A DNA stretch of 64,000 bases from assembly GCA_947488155.1 (NCBI GenBank), contig CANKYK010000002.1, positions 688,001 through 752,000 on the forward strand, written 5' to 3'. This stretch comes from an uncultured Erythrobacter sp. (lineage in GTDB: Bacteria; Pseudomonadota; Alphaproteobacteria; Sphingomonadales; Sphingomonadaceae). The notes under the pieces are model-generated. The model did no database searches. It was not told the DNA's origin and worked only from the letters and a program-made list of their open reading frames with translations. Shown here piece after piece: positions 51,562 through 61,250 of this stretch. Within the stretch, counting starts at the first letter, position 1, and each line of letters begins with the position of its first letter. A program made the translations under genes and the position numbers.

Positions 51562-53715
51562 ATGACCAACAAACCAACAACCGAAGATTGGAAAGCGCTT
51601 GCGGACAAAGAGTCCAAGGGCCGCGATCTTACGTGGGAAACGCCAGAGGGCTTTGCGATTAAGCCGCTTTATACCGGCGAAGATCATGCCGATTTCGATC
51701 CCGGCCTGCCGGGCTTCGCGCCGTTCACGCGCGGGGTAAAGGCCAGTATGTATGCCGGGCGTCCATGGACCATTCGGCAATATGCTGGCTTCTCCACCGC
51801 CGAGGAATCGAATGCGTTTTACCGGCGCAATCTGGCGGCGGGCCAAAAGGGTCTATCGGTGGCTTTCGATCTTGCGACCCACCGCGGTTATGACAGCGAC
51901 CACGCGCGCGTCGTCGGCGATGTCGGTAAGGCCGGCGTCGCGATTGATACGGTTGCGGACATGCAGGTGCTGTTCGACCAGATCCCGCTCGACACCATGT
52001 CGGTCTCCATGACGATGAACGGCGCGGTGATCCCGGTGATGGCGTTCTATATCGTTGCAGGAGAGCGTCAGGGCGTGAGCCAGGACAAGCTCTCAGGGAC
52101 CATCCAGAACGACATCCTGAAAGAGTTCATGGTCCGCAACACTTACATCTATCCGCCCGAGCCGAGCATGCGGATCGTGTCGGACATCATTGGCTACACC
52201 AGCGCCAATATGCCGAAATTCAACAGCATTTCGATTTCCGGCTATCACATGCATGAGGCGGGCGCCACGGCGGTGCAAGAGCTCGCCTTCACAATCGCCG
52301 ACGGCAAGGAATATGTGAAACGCGCGATGGCGACTGGCCTTGATGTCGATGCGTTTGCCGGGCGGCTGTCGTTCTTCTTCGGCATCGGCATGAACTTCTT
52401 CATGGAGATCGCGAAACTGCGCGCGGCGCGGACCCTGTGGTATCGCACGATGGACGATCTGGACGCGAAGTCCGAACGCTCCAAAATGCTGCGCACGCAT
52501 TGCCAGACATCTGGCGTATCCCTGCAAGAGCAAGACCCGTACAACAATGTGATCCGCACCACTGTTGAGGCGATGGCCGCTACGCTGGGTGGGACGCAAA
52601 GTCTGCACACCAATGCGCTGGATGAAGCGATTGCATTGCCGACCGATTTTTCCGCCCGGATCGCGCGCAACACTCAGCTCGTCCTGCAAGAAGAAAGCGG
52701 GATCACCAATGTCGTCGATCCGCTGGGCGGCTCGCATTACATCGAGGCGCTGACCTCGACCCTGGTTGACGAAGCGGAAAAACTGATCGCCGAAGTGGAC
52801 GAAGCGGGAGGTATGACCGCCTATGTTGATACCGGCGCGCCAAAGGCCGCGATTGAACGCGCAGCGGCGGAGAAACAGACCGGCATCGACAAGGGTGAAA
52901 CCGTCATTGTCGGAGTGAATAAATACAGACAGGCCGAAGAGCAGCAGATCGAAACGCTCGACATCGACAACCAGAAAGTGCGAGCCGGGCAAATCGAACG
53001 CCTGAAACAGGTGCGCGCTGGCCGGGATGAAGCCGCTTGTCAGGCTGCGCTAAAAGCTCTTGCCGAAGGCTGCACATCGGGTGGCAACGTGCTGGGGCTT
53101 GCTGTCGAAGCCGCTCGGCACGATGCGACGCTTGGTGAGATTTCATCCGCTATGGAGCAAGTGTTTGGTCGCCACGATGCGACGCCAAAGCCGGTCAGCG
53201 GCGTTTATGCCAGCGCCTATGAGTTTGACCAACGCTGGGCGCAGGTGACGGACGGAGTGTCGGCGGTTGAACGACGCCTTGGCCGTAAACCGCGCATCAT
53301 GGTCGCGAAGATGGGGCAGGACGGGCACGATCGCGGGGCCAATGTAATCGCATCCGCCTTTAATGACATGGGGTTCGAAGTGATCAGCGGCCCGCTGTTT
53401 CAAACCCCGCCAGAGGCGCGCGATATGGCGCTGGAGCATGACGTTGATGTGATCGGGGCGAGTTCACTTGCTGCTGGGCACAAGACGTTGATCCCTGAAC
53501 TCATCAACCTGCTGAAAGAGGCCGGCCGGGCCGATATCAAAGTGACCGCTGGCGGCGTGATCCCGCCCCAGGATTACGACTTCCTGCGCGAAGCGGGCGT
53601 GCAGGGCATCTATGGCCCTGGCTCAAACGTGGTCGAATGTGCAGCAGATATTCTGACGCTGCTTGGCCACAATATGCCGCCATTGGGCGAGGGACTTGAG
53701 GAAGCTGCAGAATGA
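51562..53715 (+). CDS. scpA: Methylmalonyl-CoA mutase
   Basis: A 717-residue single-chain adenosylcobalamin enzyme converting (R)-methylmalonyl-CoA to succinyl-CoA. The catalytic barrel shows [36 protein letters not shown] and [14 protein letters not shown]. The B12-binding domain has the base-off motif [10 protein letters not shown] near residue 590 and [10 protein letters not shown] at the end. The ATG at 51562 is preferred over the in-frame ATG at 51547, which lies inside the palindromic repeat. No mutase chaperone (MeaB/ArgK) gene is visible in the window. Confidence 0.95.
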   Translation: MTNKPTTEDWKALADKESKGRDLTWETPEGFAIKPLYTGEDHADFDPGLPGFAPFTRGVKASMYAGRPWTIRQYAGFSTAEESNAFYRRNLAAGQKGLSVAFDLATHRGYDSDHARVVGDVGKAGVAIDTVADMQVLFDQIPLDTMSVSMTMNGAVIPVMAFYIVAGERQGVSQDKLSGTIQNDILKEFMVRNTYIYPPEPSMRIVSDIIGYTSANMPKFNSISISGYHMHEAGATAVQELAFTIADGKEYVKRAMATGLDVDAFAGRLSFFFGIGMNFFMEIAKLRAARTLWYRTMDDLDAKSERSKMLRTHCQTSGVSLQEQDPYNNVIRTTVEAMAATLGGTQSLHTNALDEAIALPTDFSARIARNTQLVLQEESGITNVVDPLGGSHYIEALTSTLVDEAEKLIAEVDEAGGMTAYVDTGAPKAAIERAAAEKQTGIDKGETVIVGVNKYRQAEEQQIETLDIDNQKVRAGQIERLKQVRAGRDEAACQAALKALAEGCTSGGNVLGLAVEAARHDATLGEISSAMEQVFGRHDATPKPVSGVYASAYEFDQRWAQVTDGVSAVERRLGRKPRIMVAKMGQDGHDRGANVIASAFNDMGFEVISGPLFQTPPEARDMALEHDVDVIGASSLAAGHKTLIPELINLLKEAGRADIKVTAGGVIPPQDYDFLREAGVQGIYGPGSNVVECAADILTLLGHNMPPLGEGLEEAAE

Positions 53716-54116
53716 TCTGGATAACACTTTTGGCCAGCACCACCGGGCTAATCGGAACGAATGACTGCGACCGAGAGGCTGCGCAGGCGGGCGTTCAGGA
53801 GGCTCTCAACGCATGCTCTTTTTTCGATTTGGGCGAAGCGGAAGAAAACCTTGAAAATGCGTTCGGTGATGCCGCTGCTCAGGCAGTTTCGAACGACAGG
53901 CGGCGCGGCAAGATTGATATTGCAATCACCGATCTAAGCCTATTGACCGCAGCGCAAGAACAATGGACGCGCTTTCGCGAAGCTCACTGCGCGGCGATGG
54001 CTGGCCCACAACAGGGCAGCTCTGCCGAATGGCCGCAGATCAAAAATGGCTGCATGATTTCAATTACCGATGCGCGCACCGCGCAGCTCCAAACCTATAC
54101 CCGTGAGGTAAGATAA
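53712..54116 (+). CDS. LprI/DUF1311-like secreted protein, copy 1
   Basis: A 134-residue protein overlapping the mutase gene by ATGA. The short N-terminus ([15 protein letters not shown]) is a possible signal sequence. The body shows the lysozyme-inhibitor LprI-like pattern: paired Cys, [34 protein letters not shown]. It is paralogous to the gene at 56333. Family members inhibit lysozyme in mycobacteria; its role in a propionate operon is unexplained. Confidence 0.7.
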   Translation: MIWITLLASTTGLIGTNDCDREAAQAGVQEALNACSFFDLGEAEENLENAFGDAAAQAVSNDRRRGKIDIAITDLSLLTAAQEQWTRFREAHCAAMAGPQQGSSAEWPQIKNGCMISITDARTAQLQTYTREVR

Positions 54117-55127
54117 GTGACCCTGATACGCACCGACTGGACCCGCGAAGAGATCGCGAACCTGTTCGACCTGCCATTTACTGAGCTGTTGTTCCAAGCG
54201 GCTAGCGTTCACCGTAAAAACCATCCGCCAGAACAGGTGCAACTGTGCACTTTGCTGTCGATCAAGACTGGTGGATGTCCGGAAGATTGCGGCTATTGCA
54301 GCCAGTCGGTGCATGCGAAAAGCGGGGTAGAGGCGACCAAGTTGATGGATGTGCAGGCGGTCTTGCAATCTGCGGCTCAGGCCAAGGATCACGGCAGCCA
54401 GCGATTCTGCATGGGCGCGGCGTGGCGCAATCCCAAAGACCGCGACATGCCCGCGATTGTCAAGATCGTGAAAGGCGTGCGGGAGATGGGCCTTGAAACC
54501 TGCATGACGCTGGGCATGCTAACCCCGAAACAGGCCGATATGCTGGCCGAGGCGGGTCTCGATTATTACAATCACAACATCGACAGCAGCCCGGAATATT
54601 ACGAACGAGTGATTAGCACGCGCGGCTTTGATGAGCGGATTGAGACGCTGGATCATGTCCGCAATGCTGGGATCAATGTTTGCTCTGGTGGGATCGTCGG
54701 CATGGGCGAAACGCGCGAAGATCGCGTGGGCTTCGTGCACACTTTGGCGACTTTGGAAGCCCATCCTGAGAGTGTGCCAGTAAATGCGCTGGTCCCGGTA
54801 AAGGGCACAGTGCTGGGCGATATGCTGGCGGACACGCCGCTCGCCAAGATTGATGACATTGAATTTGTTCGCACGGTTGCTGTGGCCCGGATTACGATGC
54901 CGATGAGCATGGTGCGACTGTCTGCTGGGCGCGAAAGCATGAGCGAGGCGACGCAGGCTTTGTGCTTCCTCGCGGGCGCAAATTCGATCTTCACCGGAGA
55001 CAAGCTGCTGACCGCGCCCAATGCCGGCGATGACAGCGATGGCGCTTTGTTTGCGAAGCTTGGGCTGACTGCGCTCCAGCAAGAGGAGCCTTTGAGAGCG
55101 TGTAAGGTGAGTGAGCCAGCGGAGTGA
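54117..55127 (+). CDS. bioB: Biotin synthase
   Basis: A 336-residue radical-SAM enzyme that inserts sulphur into dethiobiotin. The cluster-binding Cys are C54, C58 and C61 in [39 protein letters not shown] and [12 protein letters not shown] are conserved BioB segments. Start GTG 54117 directly abuts the preceding stop codon. Its presence supplies the cofactor of the carboxylase encoded around it; the other bio genes are not in the window. Confidence 0.95.
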   Translation: MTLIRTDWTREEIANLFDLPFTELLFQAASVHRKNHPPEQVQLCTLLSIKTGGCPEDCGYCSQSVHAKSGVEATKLMDVQAVLQSAAQAKDHGSQRFCMGAAWRNPKDRDMPAIVKIVKGVREMGLETCMTLGMLTPKQADMLAEAGLDYYNHNIDSSPEYYERVISTRGFDERIETLDHVRNAGINVCSGGIVGMGETREDRVGFVHTLATLEAHPESVPVNALVPVKGTVLGDMLADTPLAKIDDIEFVRTVAVARITMPMSMVRLSAGRESMSEATQALCFLAGANSIFTGDKLLTAPNAGDDSDGALFAKLGLTALQQEEPLRACKVSEPAE

Positions 55128-55279
55128 GATATCGGCTTCATCTAAGATGTGAAGCAATCGTTGACTGCTTTTTAGCAAGGCGTGAACAAGCTGAACTGGA
55201 AAATTGTCTCCAGTTTAACGATATATTTCGTTGGAAAGCTGAGCAATTTGAGCAAGCAATAGCGCGTGCAGAGATTTGA
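55124..55279 (+). CDS. Predicted 51-residue ORF, coupled on both sides
   Basis: A short open frame starting GTG 55124 and ending TGA 55277-55279, too short for many ORF filters. It overlaps the bioB stop by GTGA and the next gene's TTG by TTGA, the pattern of translationally coupled genes. The product begins [16 protein letters not shown] and is rich in charged residues and Glu/Gln ([12 protein letters not shown]...[17 protein letters not shown]), with likely helical heptads. There is no known family. Codon content is compatible with coding, but this has not been tested. Confidence 0.5.
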   Translation: MRYRLHLRCEAIVDCFLARREQAELENCLQFNDIFRWKAEQFEQAIARAEI

Positions 55280-56064
55280 CCCTCGGCTTCTCGGTCAACT
55301 CGCTGCTTAAAAAGGCACGCGGCGGCGGGCAGCTTAAGATGGGCCTTAGCAAACTATCCGAAGAAGACTGGTTTCAACCAAATCCTGACACAGCCGCGCG
55401 GCGCAAAGGCTTTGTCGAGTTTCCGGAAGGCGCTCAGCTGACCGCAAAGGCTTTGGAGCCGGGCGAAGAACTGGCCGAGATGCTGGGCCTCAAAGGCGGG
55501 CTGATCGAGGCGGCCATGGCCCAGCATGAGGATATGTGCCTGCTCACCCGGTTTGATGGTGAGGAGTATTATCGCTTGATCGGAACGGCGGTAGCGTGGC
55601 CTAGCGATTGGCGCCCTGCCAACAAAATGGGGCTGCCTTTGCGCGCGCTGCATGCGCCGATTGCTGGCTATGAAGAGCAGCTATCTAGCGGCGTCGACCA
55701 CTTCATAGCGAAGCTCCAGCCGGGCCAAATTTATGGCCGATGCAATTGGTTTATCGCGCCGACGGGTGAAAAACGCTGGCTCGCGGACAATCCCGCGTCA
55801 ATTGCTTTTGCCCATGTTACGCCGGACAATGCCGGCGAAACCTTGTTTGTCCGATCAGAGCGGCAGACACTGCGTAGACTGCCGAAGACCGGCGTGATCC
55901 TGTTCACCATTGGCGTTTATGTTGAGCCGCTTGGGGCGCTGAGCAACGCCAATATCGCTCGCCTTGCGGTGGCGGCTCAGACCTTGACGACAAATGAGGG
56001 TGACCGCCGAGGCACCCAGCATTATGCAGCAAGCCTCAGCGCATTCGCCGCGCGAAAGGATTAG
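55276..56064 (+). CDS. DUF3445 family protein (haem-dependent oxidative N-demethylase-like)
   Basis: A 262-residue protein. QLKMGLSKLSEEDWFQPNP, EDMCLLTRFDGEEYYRL, AVAWPSDWRPANKMGLPLRALHAPI and YGRCNWFIAPTGEKRWL match the DUF3445 family, some members of which are haem-dependent oxidative N-demethylases. Start TTG 55276 overlaps the upstream 51-codon ORF by four bases; an alternative ATG is at 55339. The end of its stop codon is the first base pair of the 32-bp terminal inverted repeat at 56063. Confidence 0.8.
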   Translation: MTLGFSVNSLLKKARGGGQLKMGLSKLSEEDWFQPNPDTAARRKGFVEFPEGAQLTAKALEPGEELAEMLGLKGGLIEAAMAQHEDMCLLTRFDGEEYYRLIGTAVAWPSDWRPANKMGLPLRALHAPIAGYEEQLSSGVDHFIAKLQPGQIYGRCNWFIAPTGEKRWLADNPASIAFAHVTPDNAGETLFVRSERQTLRRLPKTGVILFTIGVYVEPLGALSNANIARLAVAAQTLTTNEGDRRGTQHYAASLSAFAARKD

Positions 56065-56328
56065 GCCGTAAACTCGTACACCACACGTTCGAGGTTGGAG
56101 GCAAAATGGCCCAGTGCAAGGAAGAAAGACGCAGGAATATGGCAACCTTTCAAGACTTTCTAACGCAGGAATGGGCCATTTTGGCCAAATCCCGCCGGGA
56201 CGCCTCAATGATTTTGCTCTCACTTCGAAATCCACTTGGAAAGGCGGCCAGCCTTGCCTGCGTGACTTTCGAAGCGATAGCTGCGCCATTGAGACGCCTC
56301 GATCGCGTGGTGTACGAGTTTACGGCCT
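56063..56328. repeat. 266-bp element with 32-bp terminal inverted repeats
   Basis: The ends 56063-56094 and 56297-56328 are inverted copies with 2 mismatches over 32 bases (21 consecutive bases identical). Inside is a second inverted repeat AAAATGGCCCA (56103-56113) / TGGGCCATTTT (56172-56182) and short direct repeats ACGCAGGAAT (56129, 56163). It resembles a MITE-like or palindromic mobile element. I see no target-site duplication and no transposase. It separates the DUF3445 and LprI-like genes. Confidence 0.75.
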
Positions 56329-56332
56329 GAAC

Positions 56333-56731
56333 ATGATCGAAGCTCTCTTAATGCTGCTCCAGGCTGATTACGTCCCGGCTTGCGACCAAGAAAAGGCCGA
56401 CCAAGGCATTCAGCAAGAGATGAATATCTGCGCGCTCAATGACTTTCTTGCCGCCGAAAAACAGCTCAACGAGCAATGGGCGATTACTTCAGCCGTGATG
56501 AAATCGCGCGATGAAAGCTGGAAGTCCGAATGGGATGAGCGCCCCGGGTATTTCAATAGCTTGCTCGCATCTCAGCGCGCTTGGTTGAAATATCGCGATG
56601 CGCATTGCCGGGTGGAGGGATATGCGGCGCGCGGTGGCTCGTTGGAGCCGTTGCTGGTGTCGACTTGTAAGACCAGCCTGACTGAAGCGCGAACACAGGA
56701 ATTGCGCTCGCTTGTAGAGGAACCTGCATAA
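56333..56731 (+). CDS. LprI/DUF1311-like protein, copy 2
   Basis: A 132-residue protein. Cys-containing N-terminus (MLLQADYVPACDQEKADQGIQQ), then LNEQWAITSAVMKS, LLASQRAWLKYRDAHCRVEGY and LLVSTCKTSLTEARTQELRSL match the LprI/DUF1311 pattern and the copy at 53712. There is only a short hydrophobic N-terminus. It starts 4 bases after the 266-bp element, so its ribosome-binding site lies in or next to that element. Confidence 0.7.
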   Translation: MIEALLMLLQADYVPACDQEKADQGIQQEMNICALNDFLAAEKQLNEQWAITSAVMKSRDESWKSEWDERPGYFNSLLASQRAWLKYRDAHCRVEGYAARGGSLEPLLVSTCKTSLTEARTQELRSLVEEPA

Positions 56732-56812
56732 GACAACACCGCCGCCGTCTTGCTTGGCGCGGCACAAGACGGCATAGCGCCTGTCATTATTGTTCACGCT
56801 CGGGGGCCTAAT

Positions 56813-58831
56813 TTGTTTTCCAAGATCCTGATTGCCAATCGCGGTGAAATCGCTTGCCGAGTTATCAAGACTGCGCGCCGGATGGGTATTGCGACGGTTG
56901 CCGTCTATTCCGATGCAGATGCGCGCGCGCCGTTTGTAAAAATGGCGGATGAGGCGGTCCATATTGGGCCTGCTCCGGCGGCGGAAAGCTATTTGATCCC
57001 GGAAAAGATCATCGCTGCGTGCAAGGAGACAGGAGCAGAGGCTGTGCATCCCGGCTATGGCTTTTTGTCTGAGCGAGCGAGCTTTGTCGAGGCGCTCGCT
57101 GCAGAGAACATCGCCTTTATCGGGCCGCCAGCTGGCGCGATCGCAGCGATGGGCGATAAGATCGAATCGAAGAAGCTCGCGATGGAAGCGGGTGTTAATG
57201 TGGTCCCCGGCTTTGTCGGCGAGATCGAAGACACTGAGCATGCCGTGCGTATCGCCAATGAGATCACTTATCCGGTGATGATGAAGGCCAGCGCTGGCGG
57301 CGGAGGCAAGGGCATGCGCCTCGCATGGTCTGAGAAGGACGTGCGAGAGGGGTTTGAAGCCACCAAGCGTGAAGGGTTCAACTCCTTCGGTGATGATCGC
57401 GTCTTCATCGAGAAATTCATTGAGAATCCGCGCCATATCGAAATCCAGATATTGGGCGATAAGCACGGCAATATCCTCTATCTGAACGAGCGTGAGTGCA
57501 GCATTCAACGCCGTCATCAAAAGGTTGTGGAAGAAGCGCCGTCGCCATTCGTTACGCCGAAAATGCGTAAAGCCATGGGCGAGCAATGCGTCGCTCTGTC
57601 GCGCGCGGTAGATTACCACTCAGCAGGTACAGTTGAACTGATCGTGAGCGGAGCGGACCCGACCGGTGAGAGCTTCTATTTCCTCGAAATGAACACCCGC
57701 TTGCAGGTCGAGCATCCGGTCACAGAAGCGATTACGGGCGTTGACCTGGTTGAACAGATGATCCGCGTTGCCGCTGGCGAGGAGCTGGCGATGACGCAGG
57801 ATGACATCGGCATTGAAGGCTGGTCGATTGAGAACCGGGTCTATGCCGAAGACCCCTATCGCGGGTTCCTGCCCAGCACGGGCCGGTTGGTCGAATATCA
57901 ACCCCCACTTGCCGGGTGGACTGATGATGGCAGTGCCAACGGTCGCCGCGGCGTTGACGGCGTGCGGGTCGATGACGGTGTCTATGAAGGCGGCGAGGTT
58001 TCGATGTTTTATGACCCGATGATCGCCAAGCTGATCACATGGGGCAAGACGCGCGATGAGGCGGCAGATAAGCAGATCAAAGCACTCGACAATTTCCGGC
58101 TCAAGGGGTTGGGGCACAATGTCGATTTTCTTAGCGCGATTATGCAGCATGAGCGGTTCCGCTCGGGCGAGTTAACCACCGGCTTCATTGCGGAGGAATA
58201 TCCCGATGGATTTACCGGTGCGCCGGCTGATGATGCGCTCATGCGCCAGCTTGCCGCGCTGTTTGCCGGGGCTGAGTTCACCGAACGTGTCCGTGCTCAG
58301 CAGATTTCTGGACAAATGGCGCCACTACCCAATCCGCCCTCAGGCTGGTCGGTGAAAATTGGCGATCGCTCGTTTGATGTGCTGCTGGAGGAAGGCGGTG
58401 CAACCGTTGATGGTGTCGCAGTTCGCGGCACGTGGGACTGGGAAGTGGGCATGCGCTCTGCCGAGGTTACTGGCGAGAATGAAATCGGCATACAGATCGA
58501 GCGCAGCGGCGTACGCTGGCGGATCACGACACGCGGAGCATCGCATGATGCGCTGGTTCTACCGGCGAAAATTGCCCCGCTGGCTGAACACATGATCGAA
58601 AAGATCCCGCCTGATCTGTCGAAAATGCTGATCTGCCCAATGCCTGGGCTGCTCGTGAAACTGCATGTAGGCGAGGGCGACGAAGTACAACCCGGACAAC
58701 CACTGGCCACAGTTGAAGCAATGAAGATGGAAAACATCCTGCGCGCTGAAAAAGAAGGCACAATTGCGAAGGTCAATGCGGCCGAAGGCGAAAGCTTGGC
58801 AGTGGATGCAGTGATTCTTGAGCTTGAATAA
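56813..58831 (+). CDS. pccA: Propionyl-CoA carboxylase alpha subunit (biotin carboxylase + BCCP)
   Basis: A 672-residue protein. The N-terminal biotin carboxylase domain begins LFSKILIANRGEIACRVIKTARR; MMKASAGGGGKGMRL binds ATP, and EMNTRLQVEHPVTE is the active-site Arg/Glu motif. A middle beta-rich BT domain is followed by the biotin carrier domain ending VEAMKMENILRAEKEG, with the biotinylated Lys near residue 638. Start TTG 56813 has a GGGGG box. It pairs with pccB at 48314. Confidence 0.93.
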   Translation: MFSKILIANRGEIACRVIKTARRMGIATVAVYSDADARAPFVKMADEAVHIGPAPAAESYLIPEKIIAACKETGAEAVHPGYGFLSERASFVEALAAENIAFIGPPAGAIAAMGDKIESKKLAMEAGVNVVPGFVGEIEDTEHAVRIANEITYPVMMKASAGGGGKGMRLAWSEKDVREGFEATKREGFNSFGDDRVFIEKFIENPRHIEIQILGDKHGNILYLNERECSIQRRHQKVVEEAPSPFVTPKMRKAMGEQCVALSRAVDYHSAGTVELIVSGADPTGESFYFLEMNTRLQVEHPVTEAITGVDLVEQMIRVAAGEELAMTQDDIGIEGWSIENRVYAEDPYRGFLPSTGRLVEYQPPLAGWTDDGSANGRRGVDGVRVDDGVYEGGEVSMFYDPMIAKLITWGKTRDEAADKQIKALDNFRLKGLGHNVDFLSAIMQHERFRSGELTTGFIAEEYPDGFTGAPADDALMRQLAALFAGAEFTERVRAQQISGQMAPLPNPPSGWSVKIGDRSFDVLLEEGGATVDGVAVRGTWDWEVGMRSAEVTGENEIGIQIERSGVRWRITTRGASHDALVLPAKIAPLAEHMIEKIPPDLSKMLICPMPGLLVKLHVGEGDEVQPGQPLATVEAMKMENILRAEKEGTIAKVNAAEGESLAVDAVILELE

Positions 58832-58846
58832 AGCGTGATCGCTTTA
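58829..58846. terminator. Hairpin at end of propionate operon
   Basis: TAAAGCG-TGAT-CGCTTTA is a perfect 7-bp stem beginning with the pccA stop codon. There is no T-run after it, so termination is uncertain. The following 58847-59063 is AT-rich with no supported gene. Confidence 0.4.
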
Positions 58847-59063
58847 CACAATCGGAGTGTTGCATTTTAGGAAACTTACTGCCTCTTTTGCTTTCCTACG
58901 CAAGATTATTCCATTTTTATAAAACAAGTCTGGTTTAACTGTACCAATTTCGGACGCAGCACTTGTCGGAACACGACAATCTTTCGAATTTGCTGGCCAA
59001 TTGGAATATTAGTGGCAAGCTTTTACCTCGTCCCGAATCGGCGGGGCCATTCGAGGGGTCGAA

Positions 59064-59336
59064 ATGGCAAAGCAAGGCACAGGATTTTTTGATAGCAAAG
59101 GTCACTATTTTCGTTCGCCGGATGAGGCGACGTGTAGTGACTTGGCCGCTTTGCTTGGGCAAATTGGCGATGGCGAGAGCTTGGCGCCAGGGATTGCGCA
59201 CACACTGCTAAAACGGCGCGCGGATATTGAGCGGCTGTTTACGGAGCATGATGCCATGCTGATCGAGCAAGAGCGGATCAAAGCTGCGCTAGAAGGCCTA
59301 CCAGATAAAGTCTCAAAACTGCCTACGCGGGGCTGA
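59064..59336 (+). CDS. Small hypothetical protein
   Basis: A 90-residue soluble protein, starting MAKQGTGFFDSKGHYFRSPDEAT, then DLAALLGQIGDGESLAPGIAHTLLKRRADIERLF and a charged helical end. Its FF-x-x-x-G-x-Y/F-x-x-P-x-E-A pattern looks like a conserved small-protein family, but I cannot name one. It stands alone between the propionate operon and the leftward shikimate genes. Confidence 0.6.
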   Translation: MAKQGTGFFDSKGHYFRSPDEATCSDLAALLGQIGDGESLAPGIAHTLLKRRADIERLFTEHDAMLIEQERIKAALEGLPDKVSKLPTRG

Positions 59337-59352
59337 CCAGAGCCAGTCTCGC

Positions 59353-60123
59353 TTAATCATCGATAATTGCGACTGCGCGGATCCACCCCGCGCTCGCTCG
59401 TTCAATCTTCACTGGAAAACAGCTGAAGGTGAAGCCGTGCGATGGCAGCGACTTTAAGTTCGTGAGCTTTTCAATCTGGTAATATGGCCGGATGCGGCCA
59501 GCCTTATGGCCTTCCCAAATGATCGAGGGATCGCGGCTCTCGGCCCAGCGTCTGGCTGTGTGACTGAACGGCGCATCCCAGCTCCAGGCATCCGTGCCGA
59601 CCACTTCAACGCCGCGCTGGGTGAGCCACAAGGTGGCCTCCGCGCCCAGTCCGACGCCCTGATCGGTGAAGTTGTCAGTGCCATACATTGCGCCTGATTG
59701 TATCAGCACAATATCGAGCGGTTGAAGCTCATATTCAATCTTGGCGAACGCCTCTTCCAATTCGGCGGCGCTCACAACGTGCCCATGTGGCAGGTATGAA
59801 AAATCAAGCTTCACGCCCGGACGCAAAAACCGATCTAGCGGTGCCTCGTCGATGCTTGGAGCAGGGATGGCACCCTCATTCGTGGTTGAGTGGTAATGCC
59901 ATGGCGCATCCATATGCGTGCCGTTATGCGTCGAAAGTTCCAGCATCTCGACCGCCCAGCCTTCGCCATCGGGCAGATCCGATTTTTCGAGCCCAGGGAA
60001 GAACATCGCGATCTGTTCCCAGGTACTCTCATGCGTCATGTACTGGATCTTAGGTCGCATGACCTCAAGGTCGGAAATCACATCATTGGTGATCGGGATC
60101 GAGAGGTCGATAAACTGTGTCAT
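59353..60123 (-). CDS. Cyclase/kynurenine-formamidase family hydrolase
   Basis: A 256-residue metal hydrolase of the cyclase family. The metal motif HNGTHMDAPWHY (H-x-G-T-H-x-D-x-P-x-H) and IDLSIPITNDV at the N-terminus are diagnostic. Members include kynurenine formamidase and other cyclic-amide or ester hydrolases. The substrate cannot be told. It overlaps the aroB start by ATGA, so it follows aroK-aroB in one transcript. Confidence 0.85.
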   Translation of the reverse strand: MTQFIDLSIPITNDVISDLEVMRPKIQYMTHESTWEQIAMFFPGLEKSDLPDGEGWAVEMLELSTHNGTHMDAPWHYHSTTNEGAIPAPSIDEAPLDRFLRPGVKLDFSYLPHGHVVSAAELEEAFAKIEYELQPLDIVLIQSGAMYGTDNFTDQGVGLGAEATLWLTQRGVEVVGTDAWSWDAPFSHTARRWAESRDPSIIWEGHKAGRIRPYYQIEKLTNLKSLPSHGFTFSCFPVKIERASAGWIRAVAIIDD

Positions 60124-61250
60124 GCAAGCTGCTCATCCAGGAACACAGCGACATCGGTCAGGTTGACATCGCGCGCGACAAACGCGTCGCCAATCGCATT
60201 GAGCAATAGGAACGGCAAAGTGCCGCCCGCCATCTTCTTGTCATGCCGCATATGATCGACGAGCTTTGCTCCGCCGCATGAGAGACCAAGTTCGCTGATT
60301 TCTGACCGAAGTCCGGCATTCACCAACGCCCGTTTGGCGCGGTCTGCATCCTGCATGGTGAAATGGCCTCTCCGCGCGGAATATCGGGCGGCCAAAACCA
60401 TGCCGAGCGCGACGCCTTCGCCGTGGAGCAGTTCTTGTGAAAAGCCGGTTTCTGCCTCCAATGCATGGCCAAAGGTGTGGCCAAGATTGAGCAGCGCGCG
60501 CCTGCCGGACAGCTCACGTTCGTCCTCGGCGACGATGCGCGCCTTGGCTCGGATGCTGGTGGCGATGGCATGGGTAAGGGCCTCCGGCTCGCGGGCGATC
60601 ACATCCGCTCCATTCACCTCCAGCCAGTCAAAGAATTCTGCATCGCCTAGCAAGCCATATTTCAGCACCTCGGCATAGCCTGCACCCATCTCGCGCGGCG
60701 GCAAGGTGGCGAGTGTTTCGGGGTCGATCAGAACCGCATTGGGCTGATGAAAAGCCCCGATCAGGTTCTTTCCTGCGCCTGTGTTGATGGCGGTTTTGCC
60801 ACCAACCGAGCTGTCGACCTGAGCAAGTAGTGTGGTGGGGATCTGCACAAAGCCGCATCCGCGCTTCAGCACCGAGCAGGCAAAGCCAGTGAGGTCACCG
60901 ATAACTCCGCCGCCGAGCGCAAACACATTGTCTCCGCGCTCTATGCCAAGCTCAAGCAGCCAATCGGTCAGTTTCTCAAGCACCGCCCAGCTTTTTGCGC
61001 CTTCACCTGGCTCGACCACAAACCAGTCAGCGGCAAAGCCTGCCGATTGAAGCGAGCGTTCGATGGTTTCACCGTAAATCCGCTTGGTGGCCGTATCGGC
61101 GACAAATGGCACCGCGCGCTGCGGTGCGTTTCCGGCTGCTGCATAGCTCTTGAAAAAGGGCGCAGCGGCGCTCGCAAAACTATTTAGCAGTCCGTGATCA
61201 ATGGTGACATCGTAGCTGCGCCCGCCCAGCTCGACTGGAATTACATGCAT
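60120..61250 (-). CDS. aroB: 3-dehydroquinate synthase
   Basis: A 376-residue NAD-dependent enzyme converting DAHP to 3-dehydroquinate in the shikimate pathway. GEGAKSW and the NAD motif GGGVIGDLTGFACSVLKRG, QIPTTLLAQVDSSVGGKTAIN, LLNLGHTFGHALE (metal-binding His) and HGEGVALGMVLA are all present. It overlaps the aroK stop by 10 bases; aroK-aroB coupling is common in bacteria. Confidence 0.97.
   Translation of the reverse strand: MHVIPVELGGRSYDVTIDHGLLNSFASAAAPFFKSYAAAGNAPQRAVPFVADTATKRIYGETIERSLQSAGFAADWFVVEPGEGAKSWAVLEKLTDWLLELGIERGDNVFALGGGVIGDLTGFACSVLKRGCGFVQIPTTLLAQVDSSVGGKTAINTGAGKNLIGAFHQPNAVLIDPETLATLPPREMGAGYAEVLKYGLLGDAEFFDWLEVNGADVIAREPEALTHAIATSIRAKARIVAEDERELSGRRALLNLGHTFGHALEAETGFSQELLHGEGVALGMVLAARYSARRGHFTMQDADRAKRALVNAGLRSEISELGLSCGGAKLVDHMRHDKKMAGGTLPFLLLNAIGDAFVARDVNLTDVAVFLDEQLA

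Noticed and set aside
56106..56330. 74-codon ORF inside the 266-bp repeat
   Set aside because: It lies entirely in the palindromic element; its end RVVYEFTA is also encoded on the reverse strand at the left end simply because the repeat is inverted.
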